This document shows, in pieces, positions 19,726 through 29,546 of a DNA stretch of 64,000 bases. The translations under genes and the position numbers were made by a program. The notes below the pieces were generated by a model. The model was not told the origin of the DNA. It ran no database searches and saw nothing but the letters and a program-made list of their open reading frames with translations. The first letter of the stretch is position 1, and the number at the start of each line of letters is the position of its first letter. The DNA is from Deltaproteobacteria bacterium (GTDB lineage: Bacteria; Myxococcota_A; Polyangia; Polyangiales; Ga0077539). Where the stretch lies: contig JADJAE010000064.1 in the NCBI GenBank assembly GCA_016704445.1, positions 1 to 64,000 of the forward strand. Direction: 5' to 3'.

Positions 19726-20113
19726 AGACGAGGAGACGGGCGGGGCGGAGCTGAGCGCGAGGGCGATCGCGGCGTCGACGGGGGAGCTCAACGCGCTGCT
19801 CGGGCGGGGCACGCGCTTCGAGGGCAAGCTGACCTTCGAGGGGAGGGTGCGCATCGACGGGCACTTCGTCGGGGAGGTGTTCAGCGAAGGGGTGCTGGTG
19901 GTGGGCGAGGAGGCGGAGCTCACGGTCACCGCCCTCGACGTGGGTACCCTCATCGTCCGCGGAGGGACCATCCGCGGAGACATTACCGCGCGCGTAACCG
20001 TGGAAGTGTACGCCCCGTCGACGGTCCTCGGGAACATCTCCTCGCCGGAAGTTTTCATCGACAAGGGCGTGCGCTTCGAGGGCGGGGTAAAGATGCCTAC
20101 GCCCGATCATTGA
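19718..20113 (+). CDS. Bactofilin
   Basis: Polymerising cytoskeletal protein that scaffolds cell-wall or polarity proteins. The 131-residue protein has a short disordered N terminus, then a beta-helix of short repeats: FEGKLTFEGRVRIDGHFVGEV, LVVGEEAELT, LIVRGGTIRGDI, and a late VFIDKGVRFEG. Size and the repeated G.I.G/GEI pattern are typical. It begins inside the end of the glycosyltransferase gene and ends 35 bp before the SRPBCC gene, so the three probably form one operon. Myxococcota usually encode several bactofilins; which one this is cannot be said. Confidence 0.9.
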   Translation: MAEDEETGGAELSARAIAASTGELNALLGRGTRFEGKLTFEGRVRIDGHFVGEVFSEGVLVVGEEAELTVTALDVGTLIVRGGTIRGDITARVTVEVYAPSTVLGNISSPEVFIDKGVRFEGGVKMPTPDH

Positions 20114-20148
20114 ATCCCGCACCCCGTTACCCCCGTCAGGAGCTGCCG

Positions 20149-20883
20149 ATGAAGCCCCTTGCCCCCAAGCACTCCGCAGGTCTCCTCGTCAGCCTGTCGC
20201 TGTCCCTGGGCTCGGCCTTCCCGGGCGCCGCGATGGCGCAGACGCCTCCCTCCACCGCGACGGCAGGCGACGCGGCCGTGGCCCAGCCCCCCCCAGCCGC
20301 TGCCGCAGCCGCAGCCACCCCTCCGGCGGCACCCGCGGCCCCCGACGTGGTGACGAGCTCCGAGGAGGTCCCGGGGATCACCGTGCGCCGCGGTCGCTCG
20401 GAGACCATCATCGACGCGCCCTTCGAGGTCGTGGCCCGAGCGGTCACCGACTTCCCGACCTACGACACCTTCATGCCGCACGTGCGCGACGTGCGCGTGG
20501 TGCGCCGCAACCGCGCCGACACGGACGTCTACATGCAGGTTCCGCTGCGGGGCTCGCTCGGGGTGATGTGGGCGCTGGTGCGGGTGAACGTGCGCCGCAC
20601 CCCCGGGCGCCTCGAGCTGGTGGGCCGCGCCGTCGACGGCAACATGGAGCGCTTCGAGAGCACCACCACCCTGGAGCGCATCCCGGGCCCCACCCCTCGC
20701 ACCCGGATGAGCTTCACCCTCCTGGCGCTCCCCCGACTGCCGTTTCCCTCCTCGGTGTTCTCCCGGGAGATGATCAACGCCGCCGGCACCGTCGCCAACA
20801 ACCTCCGCGCCCGCATCGCCCGCGCCGAGGCCGCCCGCACCCAGGCCGCCGCCAGCCCGGGCATTGTCCGGACCGGCGGCTGA
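20149..20883 (+). CDS. Secreted SRPBCC/Coq10-like lipid-binding protein
   Basis: A 244-residue protein with a signal peptide (residues 1-29, ending AAMAQ) and a low-complexity Ala/Pro linker up to about residue 65. A START/SRPBCC domain follows: ETIIDAPFEVVARAVTDFPTY, MPHVRDVRVV, later beta strands ending in a long C-terminal helix (MINAAGTVANNLRARI). Cytoplasmic relatives bind ubiquinone or polyketides; this one would act in the periplasm on an unknown hydrophobic ligand. ATG 20149 is chosen because CAGGAG lies a few bases upstream and it opens the signal peptide. It follows bactofilin and precedes the ATP synthase operon. Confidence 0.72.
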   Translation: MKPLAPKHSAGLLVSLSLSLGSAFPGAAMAQTPPSTATAGDAAVAQPPPAAAAAAATPPAAPAAPDVVTSSEEVPGITVRRGRSETIIDAPFEVVARAVTDFPTYDTFMPHVRDVRVVRRNRADTDVYMQVPLRGSLGVMWALVRVNVRRTPGRLELVGRAVDGNMERFESTTTLERIPGPTPRTRMSFTLLALPRLPFPSSVFSREMINAAGTVANNLRARIARAEAARTQAAASPGIVRTGG

Positions 20884-20903
20884 CCTTACAGCCCTCACGT
20901 GCC

Positions 20904-20931
20904 TTGACCCTCGCGAAGTTGGGGTGATAGA
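20904..20931 (+). promoter_or_regulatory. Candidate promoter for the ATP synthase operon
   Basis: TTGACC (20904-20909) is followed, 16 bp later, by GATAGA (20926-20931), a fair match to sigma-70 elements. It lies about 90 bp before the first ATP synthase gene and just after the previous stop codon at 20883. Confidence 0.4.
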
Positions 20932-21021
20932 AGCCGCGCGACCTCCGCCACGGGGGGCTAAGCACCGCGCGTCGTTTCCCTCCATTTCCTGCGGGATCGA
21001 CGGCCGTCGCAGGAGCCGCGC

Positions 21022-21495
21022 ATGCCGAACGTCCTCGCTCTGCTCGTCGCCAACGAACGTCCGCTCATCAACATCGACGTCACCCTCCTGCTCAACCTGG
21101 GCGTGTGGGTCGTTCTCTTCTTCTTCCTCCGGGCCACCCTCTGGAAGCCGATGCTGGCGCTCATCGACGCCCGCGAGGCCGGCACCGCCGGGGCCCGCGA
21201 GGAGGCCGCGCGGCTCGACACCGAGGCGAAGACCCTCAAGGGCTCCCTCGACGAGCAGCTCGCCGTCGCGCGCTCGTCCGCCTCCAAGGCCCGCGAGGCC
21301 CTCCGGGCGGAGGGCGTCCGCGCCGAGGCCGACCTGCTGGGCAAGGCCCGCGAGGAGGTCAACGCGGCCGTCGAGAAGCAGCGGGCGGACATCGCCGCGC
21401 AGCGGGTGAAGCTCCACGGAGAGGTGATGGCCCAGGTTCCGGAGCTGGCTCAGAGCATCGCAGCCAGGGTGCTGCGTCGGGAGGTGCGATCGTGA
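21022..21495 (+). CDS. ATP synthase Fo subunit b'
   Basis: Part of the peripheral stalk that stops the catalytic head from rotating. The 157-residue protein has one membrane helix (about 21-40: LLLNLGVWVVLFFFLRATLW) and then a long charged coiled coil rich in Ala/Glu/Arg. It is the first of two b-type genes; the second, with its own transmembrane helix, overlaps it by GTGA at 21492-21495. A b/b' heterodimeric stalk is the usual reading for such pairs. Which of the two should be named b or b' is not certain. Confidence 0.85.
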   Translation: MPNVLALLVANERPLINIDVTLLLNLGVWVVLFFFLRATLWKPMLALIDAREAGTAGAREEAARLDTEAKTLKGSLDEQLAVARSSASKAREALRAEGVRAEADLLGKAREEVNAAVEKQRADIAAQRVKLHGEVMAQVPELAQSIAARVLRREVRS

Positions 21496-22172
21496 AGCGC
21501 TGGTTCGGAGTGACGCTGCTCGCAGCGGCGATGGCGATGGGCACCGCGGCCTTCGCGCAGGATCACGGCGGGGACGCGGTCCACGAGGGCGGCTTCCATA
21601 TGCCCGACGGCATCAACTGGACCGGCGTCGGCGGCGAGGTCGTGCACACGGTCAACGGCCGCGAGGTGCGCTCCCCCCGCCCGCCGCCCTTCGTCGGGCC
21701 GATCATCAACTTCGCGATCCTGCTGGTGCTCGGCTACATGGCCGTGACCCGCTCGATCAACCCCTCGCTCCTGGCGCGGCGCGCGTCGGTGGAGAGCGAG
21801 ATCGCCGAGGCGAAGCGCCTCCACGACGAGGCGCAGGCGATGCACTCGGAGATGACCTCGAAGCTGGGCTCGCTCGACGCGGAGATCGCGTCGCTCAAGG
21901 CGCAGTTCACCGCCGCGGGCGAGGCCGAGCGAGACCGCATCGTGGCCGAGGCGACGGCCCGGGTCGAGCGCATGCGCGCCGACGGCACGGCTACCATCGA
22001 GCAGGAGCTGAAGAACCTCCGCGAAGACCTCCGCCGCGAGGCGATCATCGCGGCGACGGCGGCGGCCGAGGCGACGGTGCGATCGAGCATCGGCGCGGAT
22101 GACCAGCGCCGCCTGGCGGACGAGTACCTGTCGGGCCTCGAGGCCGCGGGCACGGAAGGAGCGAGGGCGTGA
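21492..22172 (+). CDS. atpF: ATP synthase Fo subunit b with N-terminal signal-like extension
   Basis: Second peripheral-stalk subunit, 226 residues, longer than the usual 156-170. Residues 1-23 look like a cleavable signal peptide (MKRWFGVTLLAAAMAMG then AFAQ), and a 45-residue His/Gly-containing segment follows before the real membrane helix (FVGPIINFAILLVLGYMAVT). The rest is the coiled coil with FTAAGEAERDRIV and the delta-binding end. GTG 21492 overlaps the stop of the b' gene, and GTG of atpH overlaps its own stop. The signal-like leader would put the extra segment outside the cytoplasm; similar leaders are known in some delta-type bacteria. Confidence 0.83.
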   Translation: MKRWFGVTLLAAAMAMGTAAFAQDHGGDAVHEGGFHMPDGINWTGVGGEVVHTVNGREVRSPRPPPFVGPIINFAILLVLGYMAVTRSINPSLLARRASVESEIAEAKRLHDEAQAMHSEMTSKLGSLDAEIASLKAQFTAAGEAERDRIVAEATARVERMRADGTATIEQELKNLREDLRREAIIAATAAAEATVRSSIGADDQRRLADEYLSGLEAAGTEGARA

Positions 22173-22708
22173 GTTCACCGACCGCACGGCGCTACGCCAA
22201 GGCGATCTTCATGATCGGCGTGGAGGAGGGCAAGCTCGACCTGCTCACCCGCGAGCTCAACGACCTGGCCGCGACGCTCAAGGGCTCCCCGGAGCTCCTC
22301 GGGCTGCTGGCCAACCCGGTGGTGCGGGAGGACTCGCGGCGCGCGGTGATGAACGACATCGCCGGGCGCATGGGGCTCTCGCCCACGGCGCGCAACGTCG
22401 CGATGCTCCTGTCCGACCGCCGCAAGGGGGCGCTGATCCCCGACGTGGCGGCGGCGCTCTCGGCGCTCGGCGACGAGAAGGCAGGCAAGGTCCAGGCGGA
22501 GGTCACCTCCGCGGTGCCGCTGAGCGACGCGCAGTACGCGCGGCTCACGGGCGTTCTGGAGCGGCTCACCGGGAAGTCCATTACGTTGTCGCGTAAGGTC
22601 GACCCGGGGCTCATCGGCGGGGTCGTGACCCGCATCGGCGACAAGGTCTACGACGGCAGCATCCGCACGCGGCTCGAAGAGCTGCGGACCACTGCGCTCC
22701 AGGCATAG
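22169..22708 (+). CDS. atpH: ATP synthase F1 subunit delta
   Basis: Connects the peripheral stalk to the alpha subunits at the top of F1. The 179-residue protein has the N-terminal helical bundle (TARRYAKAIF), SPELLGLLANPVV and the C-terminal KVDPGLIGGVVTRIGDKVYDGSI motif that marks the family. Length is typical. GTG 22169 overlaps atpF's stop and follows a GGAAGGA ribosome site. It is 51 bp from atpA, with a hairpin between them. Confidence 0.92.
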   Translation: MSSPTARRYAKAIFMIGVEEGKLDLLTRELNDLAATLKGSPELLGLLANPVVREDSRRAVMNDIAGRMGLSPTARNVAMLLSDRRKGALIPDVAAALSALGDEKAGKVQAEVTSAVPLSDAQYARLTGVLERLTGKSITLSRKVDPGLIGGVVTRIGDKVYDGSIRTRLEELRTTALQA

Positions 22709-22721
22709 AGAAATAAAACGG

Positions 22722-22736
22722 GCCCGCACTCCGGGC
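22722..22736 (+). terminator. Small hairpin between atpH and atpA
   Basis: GCCCG (22722-22726) pairs with CGGGC (22732-22736) over a 5-nt loop, followed by TTT and preceded by an A-rich run (AAATAAAA). The short stem with flanking A and T could act as a partial terminator or an mRNA-processing site and allow different levels of stalk and head subunits. Confidence 0.4.
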
Positions 22737-22759
22737 TTTCAGTCAGACAGAGGCGGACC

Positions 22760-24427
<1,668 letters not shown>

Positions 24428-24469
24428 CTTCTTCCACCCCTTTCCCCAAGCGCCTCCTGGAGCGTTGAA

Positions 24470-25366
24470 ATGCCCTCGCTGAAGTCGATCCGCCGTCGGA
24501 TCACGTCGGTCAAGAGTACGCAGAAGATCACCCGCGCCATGAAGATGGTCGCGGCCGCGCGCCTCAACCGCGCGCAGCTTCGCATCAAGGCGCTGCGCCC
24601 CTACGCCGTGAAGACGGCGGAGGTGCTGCGCTCCCTCGCGGGCCGCGCGGGCGGCGACGAGGAGGGGGCCCACCAGCTCCTCGCGCAGCGCCCGGTGAAG
24701 CGGGTGCTGCTGCTGGTCCTCACCAGCGACCGCGGCCTGGCGGGGGCCTTCAACAGCTCCATCCAGCGCGCGGCCGAGCGCAAGATCGCCGAGCTGCGCG
24801 GCGAGGGCTTCGAGGTGCTCCTCGGCGCCATCGGCCGCAAGGGCCGCGACTACCTGAAGCGCCGCGGCCTCGAAGCGCGGCACGACTGGTCGGGCATGGG
24901 CGAGCCCACCGCGGAGCTCGCGGCGGAGATCGCGCGCACCGTGTCGCGCGAGTTCGTGGAGGGCGAGGTCGACCGCGTGATCGTGCTCTTCAACGAGTTC
25001 AAGAGCGCGATGACCCAGAAGGTCACCTTCCTCCCGCTGCTGCCCATCGAGACGGCGGCGGAGCCCGCTCCTGCGGCCAACGCTCCCGCGAGCGGCAAGA
25101 ACATGTCGGACTACATCTACGAGCCGTCGCAGGCCGCCCTGCTCGACCGGCTGCTGCCGATGTACGTCGAGGTCTCGGTCTTCCGCGCCATGCTCGACTC
25201 CAGCGCGAGCGAGCACGGGGCGCGCATGACCGCGATGGACAGCGCGACCAACAACGCGAAGAAGATGATCGGCGCCCTGACCCTCGAGTACAACCGCGCC
25301 CGCCAGGCGGCGATCACCAAGGAGCTCATGGAGATCATCGGCGGCGCCGAGGCCATCAAGGACTGA
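24470..25366 (+). CDS. atpG: ATP synthase F1 subunit gamma
   Basis: Central rotor shaft of F1. The 298-residue protein has the N-terminal helix (SLKSIRRRITSVKSTQKITRAMKMVAAARL, cut here to the KITRAMKMVAA core), LLVLTSDRGLAGAFN and the C-terminal MTAMDSATNNAKKMI...YNRARQAAITKEL...EIIGGAEA signature. A short Ala/Pro insertion lies at about residues 193-206. It ends the cluster; the next gene is a separate hypothetical protein with its own -10-like box. Confidence 0.93.
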   Translation: MPSLKSIRRRITSVKSTQKITRAMKMVAAARLNRAQLRIKALRPYAVKTAEVLRSLAGRAGGDEEGAHQLLAQRPVKRVLLLVLTSDRGLAGAFNSSIQRAAERKIAELRGEGFEVLLGAIGRKGRDYLKRRGLEARHDWSGMGEPTAELAAEIARTVSREFVEGEVDRVIVLFNEFKSAMTQKVTFLPLLPIETAAEPAPAANAPASGKNMSDYIYEPSQAALLDRLLPMYVEVSVFRAMLDSSASEHGARMTAMDSATNNAKKMIGALTLEYNRARQAAITKELMEIIGGAEAIKD

Positions 25367-25398
25367 GCGTCCTCCCTCTCCTTCCCCGCGCGGCTGTG

Positions 25399-25404
25399 TA
25401 CCCT
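25399..25404 (+). promoter_or_regulatory. Putative -10 box before the 25411 gene
   Basis: TACCCT, then CCGCGC, then ATG at 25411 (6-bp gap). Too close for a ribosome site, so transcription would start at or near the A of ATG. Part of the recurring leaderless-type pattern. Confidence 0.35.
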
Positions 25405-25410
25405 CCGCGC

Positions 25411-26094
25411 ATGCCTCCCTCCTCCTCGTCTCCGACCCACCAGCTCCGACGCCTCGCGGCCTTCGCGATGGTCCTGGCGCTCCCTTCGTACGCGTCGGCG
25501 CACACGCCTCCGCCGCGCTATCCGCGGCTGCGGCCGACCCTCGAGCTCTCGCCCTGGGTGGGGCTCGGCGGGGGCGTCCTCGTGGTCGACGGATCCTCCG
25601 CGGCGGTCTTCGACCTGCGGCTCGGAGGCGACGCCACCGTGGCCATCGGCCGGGAGGGAGACACCCGCCTCGGGCCCTTCATCGAGGCGGCGACCGCGAC
25701 CTTCGCGAGCGTGCAGGCGGTGGGCGGGGTCGAGCTCTTCCTGGGCGCCGCGCCCCGGCCGCTGCGGATGTTCTATTACACGGGCGAAGGGGTGTTCACC
25801 GCGCGTTTGGGGGCGGGCTGGGCGTGGCGCGATCACGACGTCGCGGAGGCGCGCTCGACGCCCATCGCCTCGCTGACGCTGACCTACGGATACCGCGCTC
25901 CCTTCTCGCTGAGAGAGTATCGGGACGAGCTGGTCCCGGAGGACGAGCCGCGACCGGCGATGCGCTACATGACCGGGGCGAGGCTGTGGGTGGGCGCCAC
26001 CGTCGACCTCCGCGAGGCGCCGGGGTGGCAGCTCTCCGGCGGCATCGAGTTCGAGCCCGTGGGGACCTTCCGCTACCTGCTGGGGCTCTACTGA
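25411..26094 (+). CDS. Putative secreted outer-membrane beta-barrel-like protein
   Basis: A 227-residue protein, no family recognised. Residues 1-30 form a signal peptide (LRRLAAFAMVLALPSYASA). The rest alternates hydrophobic and polar residues in short strands with Gly turns (VGLGGGVLVV, LRLGGDATVAIG, GARLWVGATVDL), and ends in FRYLLGLY. An aromatic-terminated strand pattern is compatible with a small outer-membrane barrel, but this is inference. ATG 25411 is preferred to GTG 25396 because the TACCCT box overlaps the upstream option. Confidence 0.55.
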   Translation: MPPSSSSPTHQLRRLAAFAMVLALPSYASAHTPPPRYPRLRPTLELSPWVGLGGGVLVVDGSSAAVFDLRLGGDATVAIGREGDTRLGPFIEAATATFASVQAVGGVELFLGAAPRPLRMFYYTGEGVFTARLGAGWAWRDHDVAEARSTPIASLTLTYGYRAPFSLREYRDELVPEDEPRPAMRYMTGARLWVGATVDLREAPGWQLSGGIEFEPVGTFRYLLGLY

Positions 26095-26147
26095 CCATCT
26101 GCACGGATGGCGGGTGCCACCGGACGACCATTGCATAAGGCGCTGCG

Positions 26148-26528
26148 ATGGGGTTCAAGTCTGCGGCGATGGCATTCCAACGAGAGAAGCGGTTGACCCG
26201 CAAAGAGAAGCAGGCGCTCCACGGCGTCGGCCCGCGCCCCCCGGCGACCTCCACGAGCTTCGCGGCGCAGGGCATCGAGCTCGAGCCCGGGCTCAACGAC
26301 CAGTCGCACGTGCACTGCGTCGCGTGCGGACGTCACCTCGACACCGTCGGCGAGCTCCGCGCCCGCAACGGCGCCATGCGCCCCGGCGGCACCCCGTGGA
26401 CCACCGTGCGCTGCGCCCACGGCAGCGCCTTCCAGTCGTGCGTCGCGTGCGTGCCCCAGACGCGGGTGCTGCTCGCCGACCACGACCGCAACGGCTCGGA
26501 CGTGCGCGCCGCCGCCGCCTGGCACTGA
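26148..26528 (+). CDS. Hypothetical protein with Cys/His metal-binding pattern
   Basis: A 126-residue protein of unknown function. The N-terminal 25 residues are basic (FQREKRLTRKEKQ). From residue 55 come HVHCVACGRHL, later VRCAHGS and SCVACV, giving five Cys and several His in CxxC and C-x-H arrangements that could hold one or two zinc ions. Start ATG 26148 has AAGG about 9 bases upstream; ATG 26169 is an alternative. It lies alone between a barrel-like protein and the CheB-CheR gene, with no operon clue. Confidence 0.5.
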   Translation: MGFKSAAMAFQREKRLTRKEKQALHGVGPRPPATSTSFAAQGIELEPGLNDQSHVHCVACGRHLDTVGELRARNGAMRPGGTPWTTVRCAHGSAFQSCVACVPQTRVLLADHDRNGSDVRAAAAWH

Positions 26529-26624
26529 CCTCAACCGTATCGACCCCTGTATCCCCTCCACTGCGCCGAAGGGTGCTGACCGGGGGGTAACGACCCCAAA
26601 GGCTTCATCGGGAGGCATTCACCC

Positions 26625-29546
26625 GTGAGCGATCCCGAAGAGAACGAGCCGGAGACGCAGCGGCGGCTGCTGGTGGTGGGCATCGGCGCCTCCGCGGGCG
26701 GGCTCGAGCCGCTCGGGACGCTCATCCGCAGCCTGGTCTGCGACGGCATGGCCTACGTCGTGCTGCAGCACATGGCCGCGGACCACGAGAGCGCGCTCGC
26801 GGAGATCCTGGCGCGCGGGGCGTCGGTGCGGGTGCTCACCGCTGCCCACGGGATGCCGCTCGAGGCCAGCACCGTCTACGTCACCCCGCCCGGCAAGGAC
26901 ATCACGGTGCAGGGCGGCGTGCTCCAGCTTCAAGCGCAGTCGGCGGAGGTGCCCCGGCACTCGATCGACAGCTTCCTCCGATCGCTCGCCGCCGATCAGG
27001 GGAGCGCCTCCGTCGCGGTCATCCTCTCCGGCTCCGGGGACGACGGCGCGCTCGGCGCAAGGGCCGTCCGCGAGGCGGGCGGGATCACCTTCGCGCAGGA
27101 GCCCTCGACCGCGCAGCACCCGTCGATGCCGCAGAGCGTGATCGACCTCGGCATGGCGGACTTCGCCCTCGCCCCGGCGGAGATCGGCGAGGAGCTCGCG
27201 CGGCTCTCGGCGCACCCCTTCGTCGCTCGACGTCGCCCGCAGCGGCTCTGGGGCCAAGGGCTGCTCGACCAGATCTTCGACCGGCTGCGGCGGGTCTTCG
27301 GGGTCGACTTCGCCGGGTACAAGCCGACCACCATCGAGCGCCGGCTGGGGCGCCGGCTGGCGCTGCGCAAGGTCGAGCGGGCGGAGGACTACCTGACCCT
27401 CCTCGACTCGGACGCCGAGGAGCTGAAGAGCCTCTACGGCGACCTGCTCATCGGGGTCACCGCGTTCTTCCGCGATCGCGAGACCTTCGAGCTGCTGGAG
27501 AGCACGGTGGTCCCTCGCCTCTTCGCGGGGCGCTCGCCCGACTCCCCGGTGCGCGTCTGGGTGCCCGGCTGCTCGTCCGGCGAGGAGGCCTACTCCATCG
27601 CGATGTGCGTGATCGAGCACCTCGACACGCTCGGGGTGCAGATCCCGGTGCAGATCTTCGCCACCGACATCGACGACCGCGCGCTGGCTCGCGCCCGGCT
27701 CGGGCTCTACCCCCTCGGCGTCGAGCTCGACATCTCCGCCGGTCGGCTGCAGCGCTTCTTCACCCGCCAGGGCGACGCCTGGCAGGTCTCGCAGCGGCTG
27801 CGCGCCATGGTGATCTTCGCCCACCACAACCTGGGCAAGGACCCGCCGTTCTCCCGGCTCGACCTCGTGAGCTGCCGCAACGTGCTGATCTACATGCAGC
27901 CGAGCCTCCAGAAGCGGGTGCTGCGGGTCTTCCACTACGCGCTCAAGCCCGACGGCTTCTTGCAGCTTGGCGCCTCGGAGTCGGTCGGCGACGCGGCGGA
28001 GCTCTTCTCGCTCGTCGACCGCCGGCTGAAGCTCTACTCGCGCAAGAGCGCGCCGCCGACGGGCGTCTTCGACCTCTCCGCCGGCTCCCGCGGGGGACCC
28101 TTCTCCCCGGGGGCGCGGCCCGCGCTGCCGACGGCCGAGCACCGCCCGATGGTGAGCACGCAGCAGCTCGCCGACCGCATGGTGCTGGAGAAGTTCGGGC
28201 CGCCCGGGATGCTGGTCGACGAGAAGCTCGACGTGATCCAGTTTCGCGGGCAGACCGGGCCCTACCTCGGGCCGAGCGCCGGGGTGGCCACGCTCAACGT
28301 GCTGAAGCTGGTGCGCCCGGAGCTGCTGCCCGAGCTGCGCCAGGCGCTGCAGACGGCCGCGATCCACGGGGTGGAGGTCACCTCGGGGCCGGTGGCCCTG
28401 CTGGGAGCGCCGGCCTCCGCCGCGGTGGTCGTCGACGTGATGCCGCTGCGCGACGGGCCCGGCCGGGAGCAGTGCCTGCTGGTGATGTTCCGCGACGCGC
28501 CGACCGCGACGGCGGCCGCGGCGGCGGTGACGAGCGAGGAGGCCGGGGCGACGCAGGTGCGCGCGCTGGAGACCGAGCTGCTGGTCACCAAGGAGTACCT
28601 CCAGACCAGCGTGCGCGAGCTGGAGGTGGCCAACGAAGAACTCCAGACCGCCAACGAGGAGCTTCAGTCGACCAACGAGGAGCTTCAGTCCACCAACGAG
28701 GAGCTCGAGACCTCGAAGGAAGAACTCCAGTCGACCAACGAGGAGCTGAGCACCATCAACGAGGAGCTGCAGAACCGCATCGGGCAGCTCAACGAGAGCA
28801 ACGACGACCTGCAGAACGTGCTCGCGGACGTGAGCACCCCGCTGGTGCTCGTGGGCATGGACCTGCGCATCCGGCGCTTCTCCGCGGCGGCCGAGCAGCT
28901 CCTGCACCTGATCGCCGAGGACGTGGGGCGCCCGGTGGCCCGGCTCGAGGCCGCGCTCAACCCGCCCCCGATCGAGGCCCCGGGCGCCGAGGCCGATCGG
29001 ACGCCGCTGGTCGAGCCCGCGGTCGCCGAGACGATCCGCTCGCTGCAGGAGTGCGCGCGGCGGGTGCGAGCCTCCGACGGCCACTGGTACACGATGCGGA
29101 CGATCCCCTACCGCACCCTCGACCACGCGATTCGCGGGGCGGTGATCGAGTTCACCCGGGCTCCTCCGGCGAGGAAGGGCACGGAGTCCGTGGAGATCCA
29201 CGAGATGGTCGGCAAGGTGTTGTCGACGCTGCCCCACGTGCTCATGTTGCTCGACGAGCACATGCGGCTGGTCTGGGTGAACAAGGCCTTCTTCGACGCC
29301 TTCCACGTGGGCGCCGAGGTGCTCGGCCGCACCCTCGACGAGGTGTGGCCGGCGAGGGCGTCGGAGCCCGTGCTGTGGTCTGCCTTCGAGGAGGCGGTGG
29401 CCCGTGGGAAGAGCTTCGCGGAGATGGTCGTCGAGCATCCCTTCGGCCGCGAGGGCGAGCGCCCGATGAAGTTCTCCGCGCGGGCGCTGGCTGCCACGGG
29501 TGACCGGCCGGCCCTCACGCTCGTGCTCATCGAGGAGACGCGATGA
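26625..29546 (+). CDS. CheB-CheR fusion with coiled coil and PAS domains
   Basis: Combines receptor methylesterase and methyltransferase domains, and probably acts as a sensor/adaptor. CheB (about 14-195) has the serine in GIGASAGG (S23), the histidine in LQHMAADH and the aspartate in SGSGDDGALGA. CheR (about 214-472) has TAFFRDRETFE, the SAM site VPGCSSGEEAYS, and SCRNVLIYM. Residues about 640-735 are a coiled coil of repeated NEELQSTNEEL units. Two PAS-like domains follow (LVLVGMDLRIRR...; MLLDEHMRLVWVN...). No kinase domain is present; the hybrid kinase overlapping it by ATGA (29543-29546) probably supplies it. GTG 26625 follows a GGGAGG ribosome site. Confidence 0.88.
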   Translation: MSDPEENEPETQRRLLVVGIGASAGGLEPLGTLIRSLVCDGMAYVVLQHMAADHESALAEILARGASVRVLTAAHGMPLEASTVYVTPPGKDITVQGGVLQLQAQSAEVPRHSIDSFLRSLAADQGSASVAVILSGSGDDGALGARAVREAGGITFAQEPSTAQHPSMPQSVIDLGMADFALAPAEIGEELARLSAHPFVARRRPQRLWGQGLLDQIFDRLRRVFGVDFAGYKPTTIERRLGRRLALRKVERAEDYLTLLDSDAEELKSLYGDLLIGVTAFFRDRETFELLESTVVPRLFAGRSPDSPVRVWVPGCSSGEEAYSIAMCVIEHLDTLGVQIPVQIFATDIDDRALARARLGLYPLGVELDISAGRLQRFFTRQGDAWQVSQRLRAMVIFAHHNLGKDPPFSRLDLVSCRNVLIYMQPSLQKRVLRVFHYALKPDGFLQLGASESVGDAAELFSLVDRRLKLYSRKSAPPTGVFDLSAGSRGGPFSPGARPALPTAEHRPMVSTQQLADRMVLEKFGPPGMLVDEKLDVIQFRGQTGPYLGPSAGVATLNVLKLVRPELLPELRQALQTAAIHGVEVTSGPVALLGAPASAAVVVDVMPLRDGPGREQCLLVMFRDAPTATAAAAAVTSEEAGATQVRALETELLVTKEYLQTSVRELEVANEELQTANEELQSTNEELQSTNEELETSKEELQSTNEELSTINEELQNRIGQLNESNDDLQNVLADVSTPLVLVGMDLRIRRFSAAAEQLLHLIAEDVGRPVARLEAALNPPPIEAPGAEADRTPLVEPAVAETIRSLQECARRVRASDGHWYTMRTIPYRTLDHAIRGAVIEFTRAPPARKGTESVEIHEMVGKVLSTLPHVLMLLDEHMRLVWVNKAFFDAFHVGAEVLGRTLDEVWPARASEPVLWSAFEEAVARGKSFAEMVVEHPFGREGERPMKFSARALAATGDRPALTLVLIEETR
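28610..28830 (+). repeat. Coiled-coil repeats NEELQ(S/T)
   Basis: Six or more near-identical units encoding NEELQTA/NEELQSTNEEL/ETSKEELQST occur in a row in the CheB-CheR protein. The DNA unit (ACCAACGAGGAGCTTCAGTC) recurs almost exactly. Such signalling helices pass conformational change between the enzyme and PAS parts in related proteins. Confidence 0.75.

Noticed and set aside
26619..29438. A 939-codon open frame opposite the CheB-CheR gene
   Set aside because: Low-complexity His/Arg/Gly/Leu-rich string without a domain; the plus strand has clear catalytic motifs.
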